Made by a program: the position numbers and the translations under genes. Positions 23,064-33,166 of a stretch of 64,000 nucleotides of DNA are shown here, one piece after another; position 1 is the stretch's first letter; each line of letters begins with the position of its first letter. The notes beneath the pieces were generated by a model. That model had not been told where the DNA came from. It made no database searches and saw only the letters and a program-made list of their open reading frames with translations. The stretch is from Ampelocalamus luodianensis (taxonomy: Eukaryota; Streptophyta; Magnoliopsida; Poales; Poaceae), in NCBI GenBank assembly GCA_036346255.1, contig JAYEVH010000455.1:34700-98699 (forward strand), written 5' to 3'.

Positions 23064-23690
23064 GCACTTTCACATTACAATGACCATACTGATTATTATC
23101 ATAAGTCCATAGGAGTCCCATATAGCCAATATCCTGTAAATTGCATTCCGCCAGCGCTTCCCTAAACACCTCCATCTGACGTTGTCCGAAGAGTGGCCGA
23201 AAAGTGCTCAAATTGCCATAGTGCTTCATTAAAGTCCCCTGCCACAAACCATGGTGCATCCGATCGCTTCCTAATCCGTTTCATCAACTCCCACATCAGA
23301 TGTCGGTTTTCCACCCGAGGTTCACCAGATACGAAGGTAGCCCTCCAGCATGTTGCCTGTGGGTTTTCCCTAACCAGAACATCAATACACCTTTTCGACA
23401 TTCCCAGTAAAGTGACATCAATGGACACGTCCCAAAACAATGCAATGCCGCCACTCAATCCAGTACTATCCACTGCCAAACAACCCTTCAACCCAAGTCG
23501 CCATCTCAAGTTTTTCAACCTTGCTTCAGATTGTCTTGTCTCTAAAAGGAAGACAAGTTTGGGGTGTGTGCGTCCGCACAAGGCCGACGATTTCTTGAAC
23601 TGTCCGGGAGTTCCCCACCCCCGGCAATTCCAGACAAGAGCATTCATTGCTCTTGATGGGGCTCGCCATGAGCTCCCATCAGGTTTGTAG
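23064..23690 (-). pseudogene. LINE ORF2 endonuclease domain, N-terminal piece
   Basis: It starts MNALVWNCRGWGTPGQFKKS, the hallmark start of plant L1 ORF2. Then come FLLETRQSE (catalytic Glu), the LSGGIALFW strand and WFVAGDFNEAL (catalytic Asp-x-Asn). These are apurinic endonuclease-like (EEP) motifs used to nick target DNA. A single frameshift near 23190-23210 moves the frame; the next part (FREALAECNLQDIGYMG, NVKVRLD) lies in another frame and runs into the hAT element. Non-functional. Confidence 0.88.
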
Positions 23691-23783
23691 AATTTACCAC
23701 CGAAGTAGGTTTGAATCGGCCACGTTTTGAAACTCCCTCCAACTCACCTCCAGAATGAAGCGCCAGCGCGTTCTCCATTACCA

Positions 23784-24578
23784 CTAACTGTGTCCCCCCT
23801 GGATAATAGTCCTTCGCTTCCCCAGAACAGACAGAGGTCCATCTTCAGGCTGGCAAGCATCAACCTTGATGTTCATAGCCGACTGTGTTCTATCGACCCC
23901 AATTTGCAGGTTGGCTTCCTTTCCAGGCTCCTCATAATGCGACAGACCCAATTCCTTTACTACTAGGTCAGGGGCTTTAGCTGGTACCTCCCAAATTTTC
24001 TTCGAGTGTGTTTCTGAACTCACCACTTTGCAAAACTGTCTATTGTCGGATACTGAACAGTACGTAGCACCCGGACCTTGAAAGAAAGAAACATCTTGGT
24101 CCCGCCGTGCTTCCCAATTTGAGGCAAGATTTTTAACTCGGTATGACTTAGTATCTGCCTTCCCCTGTTCTTCCTTCTTCCCGCTTTCCCCAACAATCTT
24201 ATTTGTACCCCCATCACTAGAGTTCTGAGCTTTCAGTTTTTCCACTTCTCTCGCAAGCACATGTGCATCTGCCGCCTGAGCAACCTCCACAAAATTGAGG
24301 TCATCCTTTACATGGTTTTCAGCTGAGACATGAGATGGAGATGGGGTCTGAGACTTCCCGTGGGAAGAAGACACCCCAGCTGCCTTCCTTGACGCCTCCG
24401 ATGAAGCCGGACTGTCTCTACGATAGTTGCTAAAATCAATATTCCGAGATGCAGAATGAGAGCTGTCTACTGAAAATGTCCAACGCCTATGCTTAAACTT
24501 CTTGTACAGCGAGGCTCGCAAATCTAAGCCGAAGCAAATACCTTGCATACCTTTGACCTCCGTCATACAATCGCCCAA
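23784..24578 (-). pseudogene. LINE ORF1 C-terminal region
   Basis: A 264-codon open frame, Ser/Lys/Glu-rich, between the ORF1 nucleic-acid-binding part (24778-25131) and ORF2. It ends with VLGKRRTIIQGGHS, about 90 bp before the ORF2 start region. Variable low-complexity C-termini are usual for plant L1 ORF1. The zinc-knuckle segment expected between 24778 and 24600 is not recognisable, so a deletion or decay happened there. Confidence 0.65.
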
Positions 24579-24777
24579 ATGATGTTGACTCTGAAGAGAA
24601 AAGGATGGAGAAATTTTTGAAGGATTATGAAAGTCGTCGAAATTTCACATTTGGCCCTTGATTTCAAAGACCTTTCAGTTATGGTAAATAAACTACTAAT
24701 ATCAGAAGAAGCCACAAGAGAATTAGAAGACATTAGAAAAAGAAGAGCAATGTAGATGACACCTTCATCAAGTGCAC

Positions 24778-25131
24778 CTAGAAGAAGAATGATGGCAGCA
24801 CCGCCACCCTTTTGTATTTGAGATCAAACCTCTCGGCATTTACTCTCCCTTTAGGCTTTATCATCAGATATTGCCGAAGGGGTTTGTTACACATTATTGC
24901 CACTTTAATGCGAAAGAACTTCCACCTATTCCTTCCATTATCATCCACAACTACCTCTAGAACATTACCCAGTTTTCCTCCAATCACCTTCCCAGAACTT
25001 TCCGTCATCATGGCTCTCGGGAGGTCCCAATCCTGCACCCAGATCGGGATTGAATCCAAGTTAACCTCAGAAGGCCGGGTGATGCCATCATAGGGGGCTA
25101 CGATTAGGGCATGGCCCTTATGCAACCATGG
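24778..25131 (-). pseudogene. LINE ORF1 middle region (DUF4283/zf-CCHC_4-like)
   Basis: The frame runs from the LTR insertion point and shows LHKGHALIVAPYDG, IPIWVQDWDLPRAMMTES, then GKLGNVLEVV and FFRIKVAIMCNKPLRQYLMI. These match the ORF1 protein of plant L1 LINEs, an RNA-binding chaperone of the retrotransposition particle. A stop follows at 24778-24780. Upstream coding continues at 29678. Confidence 0.82.
25127..25131. repeat. Target-site duplication CATGG, left copy
   Basis: CATGG immediately before the 5' LTR; the matching copy is at 29678-29682. Confidence 0.95.
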
Positions 25132-25587
25132 TGTCAGATCCTGAATTCAGCTGAATGAGCTCGAGAGGAAATCGACACAGAACATAACGGTTGGACGACT
25201 TCACTTCCGAAGCAGCGACGGCCCAGATTTGCTCCGATTTGGTCATAGGAACATCGGACGGTGCTTATACGTCTTCAGAACCCGACGATACTGTATACGT
25301 CAGGATGCTTTCATTTACTGGATGTAACTTCTAAATTGGTCATTTACTTTTATCTTTACTTTGGATTCACTGTAAGAAAACATTGGATACTTAGGCCAAG
25401 TTGGCGTGGAATGAAAGTAGGAAAAAACGCATATTCTCTAGTGTTCTTAGATTAGCGTAGAACAGTTTAAGCCCTAGTTTTCTTCTCCTGTTCAGATGTT
25501 CCAAAACACTACTGGAACTCTGAATTTCTGATATCGTTCCAAAATCATTTCACGTCTAGTCGGATTCGCATGTAGCGGGATCTGACA
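25132..25587 (+). repeat. 5' LTR
   Basis: 456 bp with inverted TGTCAGATC...GATCTGACA ends; about 97% identical to 29222-29677. Confidence 0.95.
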
Positions 25588-25589
25588 AA

Positions 25590-25600
25590 GGTATCAGAGC
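25590..25600 (+). promoter_or_regulatory. Primer binding site (initiator Met tRNA)
   Basis: GGTATCAGAGC, complementary to the 3' end of plant initiator methionine tRNA, two bases after the 5' LTR. It primes minus-strand DNA synthesis and is typical of copia elements. Confidence 0.88.
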
Positions 25601-25881
25601 ACCAACCTATCCTTGGCAGTGGTGGCGATTCAGCAGCGGCTCATAGTGTGGGAGGCGATTGGGCGACGACGGATTTGTTTTGTGGCGATTCCTCAGAGGC
25701 GGCAAGATATTTGGTGCGGGTTGGTGACGATTCGATCGTTCACTATAAAATCCCCATACCAAAGTTGAGTTCGAGTTCCTAGCTGTGGTGGAAATGGCAG
25801 AAGCTAAGAGCATTAATTCATAAAATCCCCATCAGATCGTCCCAATATCTTGCTTGTGGTGTTAAATTAGAGTGGGAAAGT

Positions 25882-26499
25882 ATGAATTATTTTGTGGGCT
25901 ACACTCCAGCAGGTTACAGTGGGGTGTATTCCTCGGTGAGCTATTGCAACAATACTACATCTCCTCTCTTTTCTGCTATGATTCCGCCTCCAGGCCATCA
26001 ACATGGTGGGCTGCTATCAGAATTTCAAAACAAAGATAGGCAATCTGGCGACAAGTGCAAGGTTCTGGGCACAATGCCAAGAGGAGCGACATGTGCTTCT
26101 GCGGCACAAGGAAGTTGGAACTACTCCCCAACATCTCAGGGTTCATATTTCTCACCTGGGAGTACAATTTCTTATGTGCAGCAACATGGTCGTGGCTGTG
26201 CAGACATCAGAGACAATGCTCACAAGGTATTTGCTGAAATTCCCTATCTTGAAGGTAGAGTTCTAACAGTGACAGTTCAATACATGAGCTTCCCTATAAC
26301 ACAAGAAGTACTCTACCCATTCTTTTCTTCATGTGGAGTGGTGGAAAGGATAGCTCCCATTCCTGGCATGCATGGTTCTCAATTTCGGTTGATTCTGATC
26401 ATGTCAATCATCATTGCATAAGCTTGTAGGGCTTTACAAGGGAAGTGTTTATATGGATCTTACTATCAGATTGTCATTAGGCAAGCATGGCCAGGAGAG
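25882..26499 (+). pseudogene. RRM-containing (PTB-like) N-terminal part of the element's reading frame
   Basis: The open frame 25882-26421 starts MNYFVGYTPAGYSGVYSSVS, a low-complexity Ser/Tyr/Gly-rich lead. From about residue 128 it has an RNA-recognition motif like those of polypyrimidine-tract-binding proteins: VLTVTVQYMSFPITQEVLYP, then FFSSCGVVERI. After an in-frame stop (26419-26421) the same frame continues with RALQGKCLYGSYYQIVI, the expected last strand of that RRM. The RNP1 stretch (26380-26420) looks degraded. The frame continues into 26500-27735 without a shift. RRMs bind RNA; what it would bind here is unknown. Confidence 0.7.
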
Positions 26500-27735
26500 T
26501 TGCAGATTTTGTATACTTCACCTTGTACTAAAAGTTCCACAGTAGCTATGCAAACTTGCAAGGTTAGTTATACATCAGCTGCCCTGTCCCAAGGAAGAGA
26601 GAAAAGTGAGCTCGTACCTACTCTACAAGTGACTAACAGAATGCAAAAGTCAGATAGTACCGGGAAAATCACTAGTGAGCATCAAACACAACTTAGAACA
26701 AAGGAGGCCAATGAAATAATTAACCGAATTCTTGCCAAATGGGATCAAGAGGAGCAGCGGAAGCGTGAGAAAATTACCACAGACAATGAGCTAGAACATT
26801 TCTTTCAACAAGCTTTTGATCTATTTGATGAAATTCAAGAGGAAGATGAAGAGATTGATAGTGCCTATTACAACACTACTCCTACCAAGGTCAATGATGT
26901 GGACACTGGACTTGATTCCTTCTTCTGTGAGGCTTTCAATTTATTTGATGAAGCACCTAAGGGCTACATGGAAAATCCAATTGAGAGGGGACACAAGGAA
27001 GATTCAGTGGAGAGGGGACACAAGGAAGCTAAAGGAAGGTCATTACTAAATTTTGATCCTTGTGTTTTGCTTGCTCTCAAAGATGTTGTGTCTGAAAGTG
27101 GCACTAACAGTCCAGCACTGACCTTTGATCAATTCTTTGATGGTGGTGTTTTTTATTTCTTGGATGAGATGTTGACCAACAATACCGATATGCCTATGAA
27201 GTGCACAAAGCTAAGTCAACATGCCTTAACTAGTTCTAAAGAAAATGCAAATGTCAATAATGCACTTGTTCTTGCAAATGAGTTAGAGGACAACGGACTA
27301 ACTTATGCAGTTGTGGTATCATTGCATCAGGAAGCAACTTGTATTAGAGGATTTCCATTGAGGCATCTTGATGCTGGTAGGCTGATCAAACCCTTGAGGA
27401 ATGGACATGAGGAGATGTTAGCTAATGGGGCTTGTGATCCTTCTTGTCCTAATGTTTTTAATCTGTTTGTTGATGTGACCCTTAAATACAGAAATGAAAG
27501 GAGCATGAGCCTACCCCAGAAATTCGTGGAAACCTTACTGCCTGGTCATGATTTATGTGGTGAAAGCATAAAGTTGCCTCAACAATTAAAAGGCAAACAG
27601 AGGTATATGCTAAGCATGGTTGATTCTATTGTGCTAACATGGGATGAAACAACTGAAGGACTGTCTTCCACTATTGGGATAGGGATACCCTGGGTACAGG
27701 GAATGAGTAACAAGGGAAATTTCTCAATAAGATAG
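26500..27735 (+). CDS. Uncharacterised 411-codon ORF of the non-autonomous LTR element
   Basis: The longest uninterrupted frame in the window, in phase with the RRM part upstream and with 27781-28332 downstream, so all three were probably one protein. It has a charged helical stretch (EIINRILAKWDQEEQRKREK), then a repeated acidic motif, FFQQAFDLFDE and FFCEAFNLFDE (near 26800 and 26930) with a weaker third copy FFDGGVFYFLDE. A small 18-bp tandem repeat follows (ERGHKEDSVERGHKEA). The C-terminal part has LPQKFVETLLPGHD and GLSSTIGIGIPW. No gag, protease or polymerase motif. The start at 26500 is simply the first ATG after the stop. I recognise this as a recurrent grass transposon-associated protein but know no function. 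Confidence 0.6.
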   Translation: MQILYTSPCTKSSTVAMQTCKVSYTSAALSQGREKSELVPTLQVTNRMQKSDSTGKITSEHQTQLRTKEANEIINRILAKWDQEEQRKREKITTDNELEHFFQQAFDLFDEIQEEDEEIDSAYYNTTPTKVNDVDTGLDSFFCEAFNLFDEAPKGYMENPIERGHKEDSVERGHKEAKGRSLLNFDPCVLLALKDVVSESGTNSPALTFDQFFDGGVFYFLDEMLTNNTDMPMKCTKLSQHALTSSKENANVNNALVLANELEDNGLTYAVVVSLHQEATCIRGFPLRHLDAGRLIKPLRNGHEEMLANGACDPSCPNVFNLFVDVTLKYRNERSMSLPQKFVETLLPGHDLCGESIKLPQQLKGKQRYMLSMVDSIVLTWDETTEGLSSTIGIGIPWVQGMSNKGNFSIR

Positions 27736-27780
27736 CCACAAGTACCAACTTGCTGCACCGCAATTGCCAAATCCATAGAA

Positions 27781-28332
27781 ATGCCTATAGTCATTGCTAC
27801 AATACCAAACCAGACACAATCGTGGGGTTTGTCACCCCCAGTACAACAGTGTGAAATTGATGGTTTTAAACTAGAGATTCCATGGGATCCAGGTGATCAA
27901 GGATTTGGGGTTAAGAACAAGAGGCTAGTGAAGCCTGTTATAGATATTGTCCATTGCTCACTACCTCTAAGGTTTGAATTGAACCAACCAAGACACAAGT
28001 TGTTGAGTATGAGGGGCTACAACTATGAACCTGTGAAGATACATAAAGCACCCATATTTCTCAAACCGTCCAAACTTTCTGATTTACAGCTAATAAGTGG
28101 TGCTGAGAGGGCTGAATTTTGGCTACTAAGTGTGGGATTTAACCTGCACAAGCTTGTCTCTAAGAGCGAGGCAAATGAGCAATGGGACCCAGGATTACAA
28201 AGTTGGGGCATAAAGATGCTGAACTTGCATGATAAGCTTTTTGTTACTGATGCGGTGCTGATGGGAGATTGTTTTGTATTGTCAGCAAGCACTTATTTAG
28301 ATGTGATGAGCTCAATGGCAATAGTGAGTTAA
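27781..28332 (+). pseudogene. Continuation of the element ORF (WDPG-repeat region)
   Basis: It is in the same frame as 26500-27735 after one stop (27733-27735). It contains the motif PWDPGDQGFGVKN, the near-copy QWDPGLQSWGIKM about 100 residues later, and VKPVIDIVHCSLPLRFEL. The repeated W-D-P-G-x-Q-x-(F/W)-G unit is unusual and may be a structural repeat. The frame ends after a probable single-base shift near 28290-28310; coding continues in another frame at 28311. Confidence 0.6.
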
Positions 28333-28766
28333 AAGAGCATTTAACATCGGGCCCATTCATCTATTTGTTCACAGTGCATTCGAGTTTCAGCTCACCTTCA
28401 TGTTCATTACTGTCACCGACAACTGCTAACAAAGATTTCCAATGTAACCATTCTTGCTTTCCACAGCCAAGCATGATAACTGAAATGGCAGATAAAAAGG
28501 GTGGCTTGCCATGGGACCCTAGGGATCTAGAGTCTGTGATTACTTCCACGAAAGTAATAGGACTTGTTATTCTTATCATCGGAGCTTCACTTTTGCTTAT
28601 AGTCGAATGCTGCCAATTACTTTGGGAGTTGAGAGAGGTAAATGAAGTCAGGATGGCTGAGAATATGCTGTTATTCATGGCTAAACATTATTATTTGCCA
28701 CGACTCAATTTGGTTGGTGCAAGCTGCTGTGAAAACTTTGACATGAAGTGTTTCAGTTACTTGTGA
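28311..28766 (+). pseudogene. Element ORF, membrane-segment portion
   Basis: Open frame 28269-28766, useful from about 28311 (NSELKEHLTSGP). It has another GGLPWDPRDLES motif and then a strong hydrophobic helix, VIGLVILIIGASLLLIVECC, long enough to span a membrane, followed by LLWELREVNEVRMAENM. It follows 27781-28332 with a frameshift. A transmembrane segment in an LTR-element protein of non-env type is unexpected. Stop at 28764-28766. Confidence 0.55.
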
Positions 28767-28876
28767 CCAATAAGGATATACTGTCCAGTTCCTCCACCAC
28801 AAGAGTTGCTTAACCTCCAAACCATGAATGTGGATATATATGAATTTAATAAGTTCTTGATCCATTCAAATCAGAC

Positions 28877-29208
28877 ATGCTTACTTATATTGAACCATAC
28901 AAATCTTCAATATGGAATGGAGATTCTATTGATCAGATTGAAGAGTTAGGAATTCAAGTTAGTGATATATGCCCTAACATCACAACCATATCTCAAGCAC
29001 CTATGTTATTGTACAAGGTTCCTAAAGGAGGGGGTAGTCAAGATACTATGCAATTGTTTTTGGTTTTGGTTCTAGCTTCAGTTCACACTGAACACCAAGT
29101 GCAGCTTCCAAGAGTGACATCTATATTACAAAATCTTTCCCTGGGAAGATGTTTCTTTAATTCGGAAGGCTTTTCCAAATTTCCGACCTTGAGGGCAAGG
29201 TCAGTCTT
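28877..29208 (+). pseudogene. Element ORF, C-terminal remnant
   Basis: The open frame 28877-29248 runs to the polypurine tract and 3' LTR. It holds IEELGIQVSDICPNITTIS and a hydrophobic stretch MQLFLVLVLASVH near the middle. It probably is the tail of the same long ancestral frame, shifted again. No known domain. Confidence 0.45.
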
Positions 29209-29220
29209 AAGAAGGGGGCA
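29209..29220 (+). promoter_or_regulatory. Polypurine tract
   Basis: AAGAAGGGGGCA directly before the 3' LTR; primes plus-strand DNA synthesis. Confidence 0.88.
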
Positions 29221-29221
29221 T

Positions 29222-29677
29222 TGTCAGATCCTGAATTCAGCTGAATGAGCTCGAGAGGAAATCGGCGCAGAACATAACGGTTGGACGACTTCACTTCCGA
29301 AGCAGCGACGGCCCAGATTTGCTCCGATTTGGTCATAGGAACATCGGACGGTGCTTATACGTCTTCAGAACCCGACGATATTGTATACGTCAGGATGCTT
29401 TCATTTACTAAATGTAACTTCTGAATTGGTCATTTACTTTTATCTTTACTTTGGATTTCGCTGTAAGAAAATATTAGATACTTAGGCCAAGTTGGTGTGG
29501 AATGAAAGTAGGAAAAAACGCATATTCTCTAGTGTTCTTAGATTAGCGTAGAACAGTTTAAGCCCTAGTTTTCTTCTCCTGTTCAGATGTTCCAAAACAC
29601 TATTGGAACTCTGAATTTTGATATCGTTCCTGAATCATTTCACGTCTAGTCGGATTCGCATGTAGCGGGATCTGACA
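29222..29677 (+). repeat. 3' LTR
   Basis: 456 bp, TGTCAGATCC...GATCTGACA, followed by the CATGG duplication (29678-29682). Confidence 0.95.
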
Positions 29678-29993
29678 CATGGTCCTCCTCTCATCTCAAA
29701 TTCAAGGAAGAACTGTTTCCCTTGAGAACCTTCACCCCTAAATTTTGTCGTATTCCCCAAGCCCTCTTCGTATCGTCGAAGAGCCCTTTCACATTGAAGG
29801 GTCAAACAGAGTTAAACCAAGCCACTCTAGTCCATTGCATAGCCACCTCCTTTACTACCTCATCAATATCGATCTCAATTACTTCGTCGTCCTCCTCCTC
29901 CTCTCCATGGCCTGAATCTAGTCCTAGATTTAGACTATCCCCGCTGCCCTCTAGGTTACCCTTCATCTTTTCATTGTTCGGTACGTCAGCCAT
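29678..29993 (-). pseudogene. LINE ORF1 N-terminal piece
   Basis: The start MADVPNNEKMKGNLEGSGDS leads into an acidic run (EEEEDDEVIEIDIDE), as in plant L1 ORF1, with a stop at 29802. Decayed sequence continues to the LTR insertion, where FEMRGGPW reads across the duplicated CATGG into LHKG at 25126. The codon hit is the tryptophan of the GPW-type motif conserved in ORF1. Confidence 0.82.
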
Positions 29994-30303
29994 CTCACCG
30001 AATAGATTAGGAAAAAGATCTAAACATGCCTAATTGTCCCTGCTTTGGCTAACACCCAGCACTTACCGATGGTGAATTTCCTTGTGGAAGCCCTTTTATC
30101 TCCTCAATTGTGGCACCTCACCTCGCAGAAACAGAAACGGCGATCAAAGGAGATACAAATAGGAACAAAACTGTAATCGGAGGCGAACTCCAGACAGCTT
30201 TGATCAGGACTCGGAGTCGCTCCTGTCAAACCCTAGCGCCGCCAGGGAAAGACGTAGCGAAGACTGAGTTCTAAACCCTAGCGCCGCTAGGGAAAGACGT
30301 AGA
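29994..30303 (-). other. LINE 5' leader with a 45-bp tandem repeat
   Basis: Non-coding DNA upstream of LINE ORF1. AAACCCTAGCGCCGC(C/T)AGGG plus AAGACGTAG occurs at 30228 and 30273. The 5' limit is approximate. Confidence 0.5.
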
Positions 30304-32022
30304 TTAGGCCATAGAGTTGGGGGAACAAAGTGTTGATTTTATCTTGCTAATCATATCCAGCGAGATTGTGCCCAAGTTTCTTGCACAAGAGCCAAGGATC
30401 CATATTTTGTTAAGCCAATCTTCCTTGGGGTTTCTATTTTTAACTTACAACTACAACTTCTTAACAAAAATTTTGCTTTAGAAATTATATTGTATTTTCC
30501 TCATGATATGTTGTTCATATGTAGCTTTTGAAATGTTCAAATTAAATTGAATTTTGTACAGTCTAGATTCACAAAATGGTTAGTCCAAATTGAAAAATTC
30601 GACATCCTTGGCAGCTTAATGGATACACCTACATTTAAATAGTCTGAACTTTTTCCCAACACTGCCATCTTAAGAAATGATCATACTTTTAGTTCTGATA
30701 TCTAATTTTTGGTGATCTTGAATTCTGTGAAAATTTATTCAGAGTGCGACAAGATCCATCTTTTTGGAAGATTTAGCTCATCCTTGGTTACTGCATAAAA
30801 CACTATACAATTGATGTTTCAGGCTTAATTAGATTATACCACAGGTACCACTTTATATGATTTGAAAGGAGCAACTTCTCTAAAAAAATATCATAATAGC
30901 CCCTTGGTTTCATATGTCACACTCATTAGTTATTGCTCCGATCAGAGTTCACAATTTCAGTGAAATTTTGGACCTTTCGTTACCCTCCAAAAGAAAATCA
31001 ATTTGTTCAATTTTTTTTTTGTTTTGTTTCAATTTGGATGTTTAAAGAAAGCAGAAATTAGTAAACAAACCACAAGACAGATAGCCTAGTGGTCAATGCC
31101 CTATCCGTGCTTGCCAAGCGACCAGCGATTAAATCCCCCTCCACTAAGATTTTTGGAAATGTTTTAAATTTGAAATTCAAATTTGATCCAAACCATTTGA
31201 ACAAAATTCATCTGAAATTACCAAAATTTCGATCATTTCACTGCCCACCAAAAAAATCATTCCGAAATAGTTTTCATGGCTCCGACCAGCCTCTAGGATG
31301 TTTAGGCTCTTAGCTAGCCCAACCAATTAGTCGGTCCAGGAGCTACCCAAATACTCGTGTCCATCCTCACCGGCTTGGCAGCAGCTGCGGAATTGCTAGA
31401 CAATGCACCGCTGCCATGGTCATGTACGTGCTTTGGTTGGTTCCTCAATCATTTCCCCTTTCCATGCCACGGTTATAGTGGAGGGCGATGATACAATTCG
31501 TGGGGTTAGCTTTTTGTGGGCAATTCATTGCTGGTGAAAGAGATTTAGGAATCTGGGGCAGTACAACATGCTGCTTGCGCCGGTGTCGTCGCGGTCGCTG
31601 TGCTGGGCTGCACATCCTCCGCCGTCGTGCTGATGCCGGCAGCCTCGACGCCTCCTGCCTTGTTCCCATGATGTTGCCGCCTCCATATTCCTTCTTGGCA
31701 TGGTCTAGCGATTTCACGATCATGCGTGAGATTTTGTTCTATTGCCTGGGCAGTCTACCAGCCTACACACGCACCCCGCAGCCGTTCGCCACATCGATGC
31801 GCTCCGCGAGATTGGCCATTGCCTCTCGCTGCTTTGTTACCAATGGCCGGCGTTTTCTGATCCAAGCCAAGTTCCACAAGATATCATCGTGCCTCAGCGG
31901 AGGCGAACCACGGCTGCACTTGACTATGGATACCACGTCTCGGCGGTCATCAGCCAGAGGGAAGCGAGAGGGGGAGCAGCATTGAACTGCTGTGGCTGAC
32001 CTAGTTCTGGTGACACCAGGGA
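30304..32022. other. Intergenic DNA, no supported gene
   Basis: AT-rich to about 31310. 31320-32000 is GC-richer with a 165-codon plus-strand frame (31488-31985) lacking any domain. Candidate tRNA-like promoter boxes sit at 31085-31137. Confidence 0.4.
31085..31137 (+). repeat. Degenerate tRNA-like (SINE-type) A box/B box
   Basis: TAGCCTAGTGG fits a pol III A box. GCGATTAAATCC about 35 bp on is a poor B box. No tRNA fold is intact. Possibly a SINE head. Confidence 0.3.
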
Positions 32023-32387
32023 CAGTGGCTGATCCAGAAATTTACATGTAAGGATGCACATAAATTGATTCCAACTCAAGATTAATGGTGTTTATTTCAA
32101 AAGTATTCAATATTTATCTTGAATGATTGTTCTCCGTGTAAGGATAACAACGGCACAAACGGATAAAAGACCCCATGCTTTATTCACAAATTATGCACGA
32201 AAGAATTTTGTGAAGGCGATAACAGACTATTGTTTAATTAACCAATCATATTATGCCACATGAAGTAGATCAAGTCGCTTTCTGCTGCATGGGAAGGGAA
32301 GGGAAAAGGCAAACTTCATATTAAGTTCTTATTGTTCTTCCTCGTTACAAAAAAAGATCCAACATCAGGTAGACATCATAGCTCTCA
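32023..32387. mobile_element. Possible hAT-type end
   Basis: CAGTGGCTGATCCAGAAATT at 32023 resembles the hAT terminus found at 23055 (minus). No second end or 8-bp duplication was found. Nothing else seen here. Confidence 0.35.
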
Positions 32388-32684
32388 GGGCATGTACAGT
32401 GGGGTGACATCAGTCGTCTATAATACTTGTCACGTAAGATTTTTTGTGATATGGATGAGAGAGAAAGAGGAGAGAGGTAGAAACCGTCTGGCATGCAACA
32501 GACGGTCTATAAGGTCCTTATAGACATCATTTTTGTTGTTATATCTATGTCATCTGTAACCCACATGTTTTATGGTCTTATTTTATAGAGGATATATATA
32601 GACAACTTAAAGACAACCTATTGTATGGATTGCGTTTAGTTCTGTCTGTAGATGACATGGAAGGTATTACAGCTGTACATGCCC
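32388..32684. mobile_element. 297-bp MITE
   Basis: Perfect 12-bp inverted ends GGGCATGTACAG (32388-32399) and CTGTACATGCCC (32673-32684), flanked by TCA on both sides (32385-32387 and 32685-32687). A 3-bp duplication suggests a PIF/Harbinger-like transposase, though TCA is not the usual TWA. No coding. Confidence 0.8.
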
Positions 32685-33166
32685 TCAAGACTCAGATATC
32701 TTAAATTTTCAAAAGTTTTGTGGGCGCCTAGCAACCCACAACTTCCACTATTTCTGCCCACTCCCCCTATATGCTCCGTCTGAGCTCCCTGCCACATGGT
32801 AACTATCTAATGGTTACCTATTTTTTTTGCTGGCCCTACAATTTTTTCTTAAAAACAAAAAACTCTTCAAGATCTTGTAATTTCTGCTGTCATCGCGTTA
32901 GTTGGGACTTGAGAGAGAACATGATTTCTTCGCAAAACATGACATCTAGTCGCCGCTCCCCTTCACCATGGGTAGTTTTGTCTGGTTAGTTTAGTCTCCA
33001 CGAAATCATTTTACATAGTAATTAGATATGAACATGTTCTCTATTAAAATAGCACTATTTGGACTTGGTGAAAAAACTATTCGAATTTTTTAGTATTCAG
33101 AACTCCTCATGTTTGCAACAAACAATTTCAAGGATATTAATTTGGGTCTATGTGGCGTAGATAAAG
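32685..33166. other. Intergenic DNA, nothing seen
   Basis: AT-rich DNA with only short chance ORFs (32771-32989). Confidence 0.4.

Larger units (their letters stand above)
25132..29677 (+). mobile_element. LTR retrotransposon without gag/pol, carrying a PTB-RRM-like reading frame
   Basis: Two 456-bp LTRs (25132-25587 and 29222-29677) begin TGTCAGATCC and end GGGATCTGACA. Flanking CATGG copies form a perfect 5-bp TSD. A primer binding site matching initiator methionine tRNA (25590-25600) and a polypurine tract (29209-29220) are in place. By eye the LTRs differ at about 13 positions, nearly all transitions, plus two 1-base indels (about 2.9%). At a commonly used grass rate of 1.3e-8 per site per year this suggests roughly 1 My. 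The interior lacks capsid, protease, RT and integrase, so it must depend on enzymes from another (probably copia) element. Confidence 0.93.
21625..30303 (-). mobile_element. LINE (L1-type) split by a hAT element and an LTR retrotransposon
   Basis: On the minus strand the order is a 5' leader (30303-29994), ORF1 start (29993), ORF1 middle (25131-24778), ORF1 end (24578-23784), the ORF2 endonuclease domain (23690-23064 and 21813-21625), then a break. Two insertions with perfect target duplications explain the gaps: 25132-29677 and 21822-23055. ORF2 reverse transcriptase and the poly-A tail are missing because LTR-like DNA begins at 21624. The leader contains a 45-bp tandem repeat (30228-30302). 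Confidence 0.85.

Noticed and set aside
28311..28766. env gene in the LTR element
   Set aside because: One membrane helix without signal peptide, cleavage site or glycoprotein features.
31085..31137. Functional tRNA gene
   Set aside because: No cloverleaf or good B box; kept only as a weak SINE-like signal.
31488..31985. 165-codon open frame
   Set aside because: No domain, overlapping open frame on the other strand, GC-rich context; likely chance.
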